DNA of 16,897 bases, from positions 1 through 16,897 of the forward strand of contig CAZTRC010000014.1 in assembly GCA_964615845.1 (NCBI GenBank). Reading direction: 5' to 3'. Origin of the DNA: CAYRQF01 sp964615845 (GTDB lineage: Bacteria; Patescibacteriota; Minisyncoccia; Phycocordibacterales; CSBR16-119). The notes under the pieces are model-generated. The model searched no databases and was not told the origin of the DNA. It saw only the letters and a program-made list of their open reading frames with translations. The position numbers and the translations under genes were made by a program. Positions 7,004 to 12,681 of this stretch are shown here, piece by piece (positions within the stretch are counted from its first letter, which is position 1; each line of letters begins with the position of its first letter).

Positions 7004-7100
7004 CGCAGAGGCAAGTTTTATACAAACCAAAGCGATCTCATTATAGCATTTTGTTAATTAATAAGGCTTTTTGGACAAATTCCGAGAAGCCTGTATTTTT
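7004..7100 (+). ncRNA. Possible short RNA ending at a terminator-like hairpin
   Basis: From the promoter above to a hairpin at 7064-7092 (AGGCTT paired with AAGCCT, plus an inner UGG/CCG helix) that is followed by GTATTTTT. This would be a transcript of about 95 nt. The body is AT-rich and I recognise no family. If the hairpin does not terminate, the RNA would run on into the structured RNA at 7170-7340. An ORF of 69 codons (6988-7197) crosses this region, but its ATG lies upstream of the predicted start point. Confidence 0.35.
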
Positions 7101-7135
7101 CCACAAAATTTTCACAAAAGAATCGGGTAAAAGAC

Positions 7136-7163
7136 TTTACAAGAGGGATGAGTGTGATACATT
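7136..7163 (+). promoter_or_regulatory. Promoter candidate for the structured RNA
   Basis: TTTACA (7136-7141), a 16-bp spacer and TACATT (7158-7163) with TGA before it, which fits an extended -10. The predicted start is near 7170, just before the structured RNA. Confidence 0.45.
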
Positions 7164-7169
7164 ACTTGT

Positions 7170-7340
7170 CCATCGGAAAGAGCCTTCAAACCTCTAAGTA
7201 ATCGGGCGCAGTCTATATGGCTTCAACGAGGACGCAATGGTTACTCCCTTCGGGGAGAGTTACTGCAGTTATCCTTCGCGAAGTCATTACTTTTGGTTTT
7301 TAATCAAAAGGATTCCTTAGAGGTTTAAGGGCTTTTTTTA
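7170..7340 (+). ncRNA. Structured non-coding RNA candidate with closing stem and intrinsic terminator
   Basis: About 170 nt enclosed by a long-range stem: AGCCTT (7181-7186) with AGGGCT (7328-7333), one mismatch, then AAACCTCTAAG (7188-7198) with CTTAGAGGTTT (7316-7326), 17 pairs in 18 positions. Seven T residues follow at 7333-7339. Inside are a CTCCC-UUCG-GGGAG hairpin (7244-7257), a 9-bp hairpin CTTTTGGTT/AATCAAAAG (7290-7310) and a TAAT/ATTA helix (7199-7202 with 7286-7289) that places the second hairpin in a junction. No coding frame explains it, and the flanking pilB gene is on the other strand. It lacks the hallmark sequences of tmRNA, RNase P RNA and SRP RNA as I know them. A closing stem around an open core is reminiscent of 6S RNA, but I cannot assign it. 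Confidence 0.7.
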
Positions 7341-7373
7341 TTTCAATTCTCCTTAAAAAATTCTTCCTCAAAT

Positions 7374-9092
7374 TTATTTCACTGGATCGTCTTCAGAGTA
7401 CTCGTAGATGTCGACAACCTTTTTGAGTTCTTCGATCGAGGTGACGCCGAGGATGCATTTGATGAGGCCATCCTCGACCATGTTGAGGATGCCTTGTTTC
7501 TCAGCAATTTTTTTAATTTCCCTTTCACTTGGATTGTTCGGCATGATGTTTTGAAGTTCTTCGTTGACGAGGATTGCCTCGAAGACGCCGATACGGCCTT
7601 TGTAGCCGAGACCGCTGCAAGTCTCACAGCCGGGCGCGGTGTACAATTCAATTTTCTGCTTGGCGGTGACGTCATACTCGGCCAAATTCTTGCCGAGTTT
7701 CTCCGCGCGTTCCAAAGTATTTCGAATTAATTCCTCTTCTTCTTTTGTCACCGCGCGCTTCACTTTACAGTTATTGCAGAGCTTCCTAGTCAAACGCTGA
7801 GCGATCGAAAGCGAGAGAGCAGAGGCGAGGATTTTCGGATTGACGCCGAGGTCGATGAGACGCGGCACGACGCCGGCAGCATTGTTGGTGTGAAGTGTCG
7901 AGAAGACTAAGTGACCGGTGAGCGATGACTCGACAGCGATTTTCGCCGTTTCGCCGTCGCGGATTTCGCCGACCATGATGACGTCCGGGTCTTGGCGAAG
8001 AGCTGACTTCAAGCCTTCGAGAAAGTCATACCCGCGATCGGGGTTGGTCTGTGTCTGGGTGATACCTTCGAGGTGATATTCAATTGGTTCCTCAATGGTA
8101 AGGATTTTTATTTCCGGAGAGTAAATACGGCGAAGAAATGCATAAAGGGAAGTAGACTTACCCGAACCCGTCGGACCGGTGATGAGGATGAGGCCGTTTG
8201 GCTTGTCGATTTCCTTCGAGATGATTTGATAAATCTTTTTTTCGATGCCGAGTTCTTCGAGTTCGACTTGGATAGATTTCGGATTGAGGATACGCATGAC
8301 GATACCTTCGCCGAATGCACCGGGCACGATTGAAGTTCGCATACTTATCTCTTCGCCTTTGACATAAATACTAAAGCGCCCATCCTGAGCTTTGTTGTGC
8401 GCGAGTTTGAGGCCGGAGAGAAGCTTGATGCGCGAATTGATGAATTCAAAAGTTTTGTAATCGATGTCTGATACTTTGTGGAGGATACCGTCGAGGCGAA
8501 TGCGTAAGTGCACCGTGCTTTCGCCTGGCTCGATGTGCACATCCGATGCACCGAGCGCGATGGCGCCGGCAAAAATTATTTCGATGATCTTTGACACACG
8601 ATGCGTCGAGGTTTCGGCATTGGTCGAGTCGATTAGAATTTTGATATCTTCCAAAAGTTTTATTTTCTCGGCGGTTTTGAGGAGTGTGTCGCCGGAAATA
8701 TCGAGTGACCCCGCTTTGATTTTTTCTGCTTGCGAAATTTCATCGTAGCGCATCCACGCTTTTTCGAGACTCGCGCGCGAAGCCATAAACCACGAGACGA
8801 TGTAGCCGCTTCGCTTCAAGTCAGCCTCGAAGGCCTTGATGCCGTCGTGTTCGGGTGCTCGCACGGCGACCAGGAGTTTCCGACCAGCGATATTGAAAGG
8901 CGCGACCTCAAGCTCTCGTGCCCTTTTCTGGTCGACAGCCTTCAAAGCTTCATTTTCAAGCACGACTTTACCCAAATCGACATATGGAATGTGATATTTG
9001 GTCTCGGCTAGGGTTCGCGAAAGATCCTCTTCTTCTTGAAGCCGGAGGAGTTCGAGCTTTTTTATCTCTTTGTCATCGTCAAATTGGAGCAT
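7374..9092 (-). CDS. pilB: PilB/GspE-type assembly ATPase
   Basis: Cytoplasmic ATPase that powers type IV pilus assembly or type II secretion. 572 residues, normal for the family. An N-terminal region (about 1-150) precedes the core. Walker A is GPTGSGKST (306-314), the Asp box is TIEEPIEY (332-339), Walker B is DPDVIMVGEIRD (368-379, Glu376), the His box is TGHLVFSTLHT (392-402), and a four-cysteine zinc site is formed by CNNC and CETC in the C-terminal part. The start MLQFDDDKE is chosen over an in-frame ATG at 9161 because a TATAAT lies 13 nt before it and the longer N-terminus would cross the promoter. No pilT, pilC or pilin gene is next to it here, so it appears to be transcribed alone. 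Confidence 0.95.
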   Translation of the reverse strand: MLQFDDDKEIKKLELLRLQEEEDLSRTLAETKYHIPYVDLGKVVLENEALKAVDQKRARELEVAPFNIAGRKLLVAVRAPEHDGIKAFEADLKRSGYIVSWFMASRASLEKAWMRYDEISQAEKIKAGSLDISGDTLLKTAEKIKLLEDIKILIDSTNAETSTHRVSKIIEIIFAGAIALGASDVHIEPGESTVHLRIRLDGILHKVSDIDYKTFEFINSRIKLLSGLKLAHNKAQDGRFSIYVKGEEISMRTSIVPGAFGEGIVMRILNPKSIQVELEELGIEKKIYQIISKEIDKPNGLILITGPTGSGKSTSLYAFLRRIYSPEIKILTIEEPIEYHLEGITQTQTNPDRGYDFLEGLKSALRQDPDVIMVGEIRDGETAKIAVESSLTGHLVFSTLHTNNAAGVVPRLIDLGVNPKILASALSLSIAQRLTRKLCNNCKVKRAVTKEEEELIRNTLERAEKLGKNLAEYDVTAKQKIELYTAPGCETCSGLGYKGRIGVFEAILVNEELQNIMPNNPSEREIKKIAEKQGILNMVEDGLIKCILGVTSIEELKKVVDIYEYSEDDPVK

Positions 9093-9105
9093 ATGTGTCA
9101 AATCT

Positions 9106-9111
9106 ATTATA
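9106..9111 (-). promoter_or_regulatory. -10 box of pilB
   Basis: A perfect TATAAT on the minus strand ends 13 nt before the chosen ATG, giving a leader of about 6-7 nt. No Shine-Dalgarno sequence fits in that space. Confidence 0.55.
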
Positions 9112-9177
9112 CAGAACCTGGCCAAAAAAGGGCTATTTTTATGGGGAAATGGGCTGTTCAAGAGGCGCCCAAAACCC

Positions 9178-9206
9178 TTGACAATATCTTTACGTTATGC
9201 TACTAT
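9178..9206 (+). promoter_or_regulatory. Strong sigma-70 promoter of the 9281-10489 gene
   Basis: TTGACA (9178-9183), a 17-bp spacer, and TACTAT (9201-9206) preceded by TGC, so both a perfect -35 and an extended -10. Predicted start near 9213. This is the best promoter match in the window. A GGGC/GCCC inverted repeat lies just upstream (about 9151-9170). Confidence 0.8.
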
Positions 9207-9216
9207 ATACGCATAA

Positions 9217-9240
9217 GTTCTTCGACAAGTTCGAACGAAC
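9217..9240 (+). promoter_or_regulatory. 5'-leader hairpin near the predicted transcript start
   Basis: GTTCTTCG (9217-9224) pairs with CGAA (9232-9235) and GAAC (9237-9240), with one bulged C and a 7-nt loop: 8 pairs starting about 4 nt from the predicted mRNA 5' end. Hairpins so close to a 5' end are known to protect mRNAs from decay. The rest of the roughly 68-nt leader is A/C-rich and unstructured. Confidence 0.5.
9228..9240 (+). repeat. Left copy of a 13-bp inverted repeat flanking the 9281-10489 gene
   Basis: AGTTCGAACGAAC in the 5' leader. Its exact reverse complement lies at 10492-10504, three bases after the stop codon of the same gene. Confidence 0.7.
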
Positions 9241-9280
9241 AAAAACAACCGAAACAACAACTCAACCAATACCAGAGACC

Positions 9281-10489
9281 ATGAAAGGGAAGTTGACCAT
9301 TCTCGCGATCGGCGCAATGCTGATCATGAGCGCCCCGAGCGCGATAGCTCAGATCACCAGCTTGGAACTGATGGAAGTAAGTCGGAACATGAACAACCGT
9401 CTTGTGCCCGGCCAGGAAGCGACGATCAGCCTTTCGGAGATCGCCGACCTCGGCAGTACGGATGCCAAGAAGGTGCAAAAGTGGCTCACCAAGTACACCG
9501 TTGCTGACACCGCTCTCAAGCTTGCCTACGTGAAATACGGACAGCAGAACACGAGCGGCACGATCGACGAGTACGAGGACCACAACGTGAAGGTTTCGGC
9601 CCGCCTGATGGACCTTGTGAAGCTGGATCAGATCCGGCACACGAATTTCCACAAGAAAGGCGACCGGGTTCCCATTTACCTCTACGACCCGAACGACGGA
9701 ACCAAGCGGCCTTACATCGTGCTCGACTATCAAGTCGGTGGTAGTGGTGTGAACGCCCTGAATCCGGAATCGCAAAAGTCTTCGCAGACCGCGCAAGCGG
9801 AAAGCGATGATGAAATGGAGACCAGCGAACAGGAAAGTGCACCTGCGATGGTTGCAACAGGCGGCGCATTGCCCCCGGGATCTACTGTTGTGAGCGGTGG
9901 TAGCAAGTACAAGGTGGACTACGACGAGAACGGTCAGATGACCTATCGCCTCGTAGAGAAGAAGTCGCAAGACTCCGACACCCAGAGTGCAAGCATCACC
10001 AAGAGCGTCACGGTCAGCGGAAACCCGGACCTGTTCAACGAGAACTCCTCTGGCAATCGCTCATCAAACAGCCAAAGCGAAAAGCGGTGGGAAAAGACGA
10101 GTCTCGCCGAAGGCGAAATGCTCGTTGGCACCACCAAGGAAGGCGATCCGTATGTGTTTGCTGAAGGCCAGAGGCCACTTAGCCAGAAAGAGCTAAAGTG
10201 GTTGATCCAGCACAACTACAACATCAAGGAATTGGTTCCGACCGAAGCAACTTACAAGGTTGTTGAGGCTCGGCATCAGTCGAACATCGTGCAAGGTGTT
10301 GGCGGTGGTGGGATCATGGGTTGGTATCAAGGGGCTTACGTCACTTGTCCTAACCAAGGTTTCTACTTGTCAGGCAGTAACTGGATGTGCGGAAACACCT
10401 ACTCTGCAGGCGGTTACAGCAATAACGGTGGAGCAGGCAACGGCCCAGGCGGTTTTGGTGCCTGGCAGTGCCGTAACGGTCGTCGGTAA
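9281..10489 (+). CDS. Exported protein of unknown function, probably highly expressed
   Basis: 402 residues from ATG 9281. An earlier in-frame ATG at 9197 overlaps the promoter and is rejected. Residues 1-24 are a signal peptide (MKGKLTILAIGAMLIMSAPS, then AIAQ, with cleavage likely after AIA). Residues 25-150 are a compact mixed region with ISLSEIADLGSTDAKKVQKWL and RVPIYLYDPNDGTKRPYIVLDY. About 165-300 is low-complexity Ser, Gln and Glu. About 310-350 is GEMLVGTTKEGDPYVFAEGQ and LSQKELKWLIQHNYNIKELV. The C-terminus is Gly/Asn-rich with three Cys (YVTCPNQ, NWMCGN, AWQCRN) and ends in RNGRR. No membrane anchor beyond the signal. Codon use is distinctly richer in G/C third positions (AAC, AAG, ATC, GGC) than its neighbours, which fits either strong expression or recent transfer. 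I do not recognise a family. Confidence 0.85.
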   Translation: MKGKLTILAIGAMLIMSAPSAIAQITSLELMEVSRNMNNRLVPGQEATISLSEIADLGSTDAKKVQKWLTKYTVADTALKLAYVKYGQQNTSGTIDEYEDHNVKVSARLMDLVKLDQIRHTNFHKKGDRVPIYLYDPNDGTKRPYIVLDYQVGGSGVNALNPESQKSSQTAQAESDDEMETSEQESAPAMVATGGALPPGSTVVSGGSKYKVDYDENGQMTYRLVEKKSQDSDTQSASITKSVTVSGNPDLFNENSSGNRSSNSQSEKRWEKTSLAEGEMLVGTTKEGDPYVFAEGQRPLSQKELKWLIQHNYNIKELVPTEATYKVVEARHQSNIVQGVGGGGIMGWYQGAYVTCPNQGFYLSGSNWMCGNTYSAGGYSNNGGAGNGPGGFGAWQCRNGRR

Positions 10490-10491
10490 CG

Positions 10492-10504
10492 GTTCGTTCG
10501 AACT
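10492..10504 (-). repeat. Right copy of the 13-bp inverted repeat
   Basis: GTTCGTTCGAACT, the exact reverse complement of 9228-9240, right after the stop codon. In the mRNA the two could pair and bring the 5' leader and the 3' end together; as DNA they bracket the gene. Confidence 0.7.
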
Positions 10505-10516
10505 AACAAGGAGTGC

Positions 10517-10574
10517 GCCGGGGTTCTTATCCTCGGCCACATTCCTAAGTCCTTGATGTCTATCGAGGCCTTAG
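10517..10574 (+). other. Two hairpins between the exported protein gene and the surface protein gene
   Basis: First hairpin: GCCGGGG (10517-10523) with CCTCGGC (10531-10537), 7 bp, loop TTCTTAT. Second: CTAAG-T-CCTTGAT (10545-10557), loop GTCT, ATCGAGG-C-CTTAG (10562-10574), 12 pairs around one mismatch. Neither is followed by a T-tract, so they are not standard terminators. They may stabilise the upstream mRNA 3' end or act in the leader of the downstream gene. Confidence 0.45.
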
Positions 10575-10605
10575 AGATGTGAGAAATAATCAAATAAAAA
10601 TAATT

Positions 10606-12117
10606 ATGAAAAACTTTATAAATACATTCAAATACGTTTCAGTCATTATTGTGGCTATTTTCCTTTTTGTCGGAGTTCCAAAGACTCACGCTATGGGCTG
10701 TTGGTTGGATCACGGTCCGGCTTGGATGAATTGTGATTTGGAGGACAATTCTGACGACGATGATGATGGCTCGGACGATGACGACGATGACGATTCGGAC
10801 AATCTTTCCGTTTCAACTCTTTCAGCTTCGAGCGTAGACGAGGATTCTGCGACTCTTCGCGGCGAAATCACTGACCTAGACGAGTCTGAAGACTATGACC
10901 GATGGTTTGAATGGGGAACTGACTCCGACGACCTTGATCATACGACCAGTGTATCTGGTACGACTGACAACGAGGGCAGTTTCTCTCGAAGCATCTCTAA
11001 TCTCTCAGACGACCGCGAATATTTCTTCCGCGCTTGCGCCGAATCAAATGATTCGAACGATGAAGACTGCGGTTCTGTCCGAAGTTTCACAACCGACGAA
11101 GAAAACGACAACGACGATGACTCGGACGACGATGACGATTCTGACAACGATAATGACAATAACAACAGTGACGCCATCATTACAACTGATGCGACCGGTG
11201 TCACCACTAATTCCGCAACCCTAAACGGTGTTGTAATAAATGACAGCGGTAGTCAGAGAGTTTGGTTTGAGTACGGAACTACGACTTACCTAGGAAGCTC
11301 CACCTCTTCAAAACTCGTCTCGGGTGATGAAAGCCTAGTCTCTATACAGCTTGGTGGCTTGTCGTCGTCTACCGCTTATTTCTTCCGAATTGTAAATGAT
11401 GATGGTGAAAGAGGAGAAATCAGATCTCTTGTAACCAAATCTTGGACGGGAACCACGACAACCCCACCGACTCCGACGACACCAAAACCGACAACAACAA
11501 CCGTTGTGGTAAAAAGCGATCAGTATCTCAATGTTGACCTTGTTTCAAGTGTCAAAGAAGCGAATGCTGGCGACGCTCTCGTCTATGAAGTGGTTTACGA
11601 AAACCTTACAAGTGTTGGCTTGAAGAGCATTAAGATAGTGGTAGATTTCCCTGAAGGCATCACGCCAGAGAAAACTGACGCTGGAAGTTTCGTCTCGAAG
11701 CAAAACATCGAAGTCGCAATTCCTTCTCTGGGTGCGAAAGAAAAAGGCAGCTTCACTATCGTGGCAAGCGTCAATCGCGATGTTTCTGCTGATGAATTTT
11801 TGGTCAGCATCATCGAGGCTACTTATCCTCACCCGACGACCGAAAACACTTCTATCAGCACAGTGGATTATTCAATCCTGAAGATCATCAAAGGCGGACG
11901 AGACAACGATCAATCGGCAAATGCGTTGTTCGCTCTCGGAGTCTTCCCGATGAACTTCTGGGGTTGGCTCCTTATCGTCGGTCTTATCATCCTTATCATC
12001 GTTTTTGCAAGCAAGGCTTACAAGAAAGACAATAAAGATAAGAATGGCCACGATCACAACGATCACGACAACCATTCTGACCACTCACACGCAGGTCTGA
12101 AAATAGTCAAAAGCTAA
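10606..12117 (+). CDS. Membrane-anchored Asp-rich surface protein with fibronectin-like repeats
   Basis: 503 residues from ATG 10606; a GTG 27 nt upstream is in frame but would put a polar stretch before the signal peptide. Residues 1-29 are a signal peptide ending THA. Two Asp-rich spacers (about 44-70 and 165-195) precede two similar domains, about 72-162 and 196-282, each with the pattern SATL-G, W/VWFEWGT or WFEYGT, then YFFR and S-R-SFTT or RSLVT, like fibronectin type III repeats. A Thr/Pro linker (about 286-306) leads to a beta-sandwich of the DUF11 or CARDB type (about 312-430: NAGDALVYEVVYENL, VVDFPEGITPEKT). One membrane helix (451-469) is followed by a basic stretch KAYKKDNKDK and a His/Asp-rich tail (HDHNDHDNHSDHSH) predicted to be cytoplasmic. 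The Asp-rich parts may bind calcium. Role in attachment is an inference. Confidence 0.88.
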   Translation: MKNFINTFKYVSVIIVAIFLFVGVPKTHAMGCWLDHGPAWMNCDLEDNSDDDDDGSDDDDDDDSDNLSVSTLSASSVDEDSATLRGEITDLDESEDYDRWFEWGTDSDDLDHTTSVSGTTDNEGSFSRSISNLSDDREYFFRACAESNDSNDEDCGSVRSFTTDEENDNDDDSDDDDDSDNDNDNNNSDAIITTDATGVTTNSATLNGVVINDSGSQRVWFEYGTTTYLGSSTSSKLVSGDESLVSIQLGGLSSSTAYFFRIVNDDGERGEIRSLVTKSWTGTTTTPPTPTTPKPTTTTVVVKSDQYLNVDLVSSVKEANAGDALVYEVVYENLTSVGLKSIKIVVDFPEGITPEKTDAGSFVSKQNIEVAIPSLGAKEKGSFTIVASVNRDVSADEFLVSIIEATYPHPTTENTSISTVDYSILKIIKGGRDNDQSANALFALGVFPMNFWGWLLIVGLIILIIVFASKAYKKDNKDKNGHDHNDHDNHSDHSHAGLKIVKS

Positions 12118-12125
12118 AAACAAGG

Positions 12126-12159
12126 CCGCCCCGAGCGTAAGCGAGGGGCGGTTTTGTTT
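12126..12159 (+). terminator. Intrinsic terminator of the surface protein gene
   Basis: CCGCCCC (12126-12132) pairs with GGGGCGG (12145-12151). Inside are tandem GA mismatches and a GC-GTAA-GC cap, a GNRA tetraloop. TTTTGTTT follows. It starts 8 nt after the stop codon and ends directly at palindromic element copy 2. Confidence 0.93.
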
Positions 12160-12160
12160 G

Positions 12161-12230
12161 CCCCCACACCTATATTTTGATTGCGCCGAGGGCGCCCGTT
12201 CAAAGAACCATCAAAAAATAGGTGTGGGGG
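12161..12230 (+). repeat. Palindromic element copy 2 (two-hairpin loop)
   Basis: 21-nt arms (12161-12181 and 12210-12230) with one mismatch, at arm position 14. The outer end is CCCCCACACCTA. The interior holds GCGCC-GAG-GGCGC then GTTC-AAA-GAAC: the same plan as copy 1, with a longer second stem and different loops. It sits between the T-tract of a terminator and the tsaE -10 box, which begins 7 nt after the element. Confidence 0.93.
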
Positions 12231-12234
12231 TTTA

Positions 12235-12243
12235 TGGTAGAAT
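12235..12243 (+). promoter_or_regulatory. Extended -10 promoter of tsaE-polA, leaderless geometry
   Basis: TGG-TAGAAT is followed by six bases and the tsaE ATG. No -35 consensus; the -35 position lies inside the arm of the palindromic element. Confidence 0.65.
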
Positions 12244-12249
12244 CGGCAA

Positions 12250-12678
12250 ATGGAGCATGTTTCTAAAAGCGCCGAGGAGACCATAGGCTTAGCCAAAGCT
12301 TTTTGTCAGAGCCTTGAGGGCGTATCGGGACCGCTAATCGTCGAGCTGGTCGGTGACCTCGGCGCCGGGAAGACCACCTTTATGAAAGGTGTCGGCGAGT
12401 TTTTCGAGGTATCAGAAGAGATCGTGAGTCCGACATTTTTGATCCAAAGAAATTATGAGATACAGAAAGAAGGAAGTTTCAAAAGACTCATCCATATCGA
12501 CGCTTACCGCATCGAGAAAATCGAAGAATTAGAGACGATTGGCTGGCAAAATTATTCGACAGATCCAGCGAATATCATTTTCATCGAATGGCCAGCGAAC
12601 ATGCGGACTGATTTGGTTGGCGCGCACCGTATAGAATTCGCGCATATCGGGGATAATGAAAGGAAAATAATTTTCTAG
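12250..12678 (+). CDS. tsaE: tRNA threonylcarbamoyladenosine biosynthesis ATPase TsaE
   Basis: P-loop ATPase that works with TsaB and TsaD to make t6A at position 37 of ANN-decoding tRNAs. 142 residues, a normal length. Walker A is GDLGAGKT (35-42), preceded by LIVELV. The family switch is visible as SPTFLIQRNYE, followed by HIDAYRI and, near the end, IIFIEWP. The ATG at 12250 fits the family start and lies six bases after an extended -10. The stop is three bases before the polA ATG, so the two genes are almost certainly co-transcribed and probably translationally coupled. Confidence 0.95.
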   Translation: MEHVSKSAEETIGLAKAFCQSLEGVSGPLIVELVGDLGAGKTTFMKGVGEFFEVSEEIVSPTFLIQRNYEIQKEGSFKRLIHIDAYRIEKIEELETIGWQNYSTDPANIIFIEWPANMRTDLVGAHRIEFAHIGDNERKIIF

Positions 12679-12681
12679 ACA

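Noticed and set aside
6988..7197. Plus-strand ORF of 69 codons between ruvB and pilB
   Set aside because: Its ATG lies inside the spacer of a consensus promoter, upstream of the predicted start point. It crosses a terminator-like hairpin and runs into the structured RNA. Composition gives no sign of a folded protein.
7170..7340. tmRNA, RNase P RNA or SRP RNA
   Set aside because: No terminal CCA or tRNA-like domain, no conserved RNase P core such as GAGGAAAGUCC, and no SRP GGAA-type apical motif were found on reading.
9203..9970. 255-codon minus-strand ORF antisense to the exported-protein gene
   Set aside because: It is a shadow frame opened by the G/C-ending codons of the real gene, rich in Cys, His and Arg runs without domain pattern, and it starts at no promoter.
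6901..12234. Target-site duplications at the element ends
   Set aside because: TTG flanks element 1 on both sides, but the other copies show no consistent duplicated flank, so recent transposition is not demonstrated.
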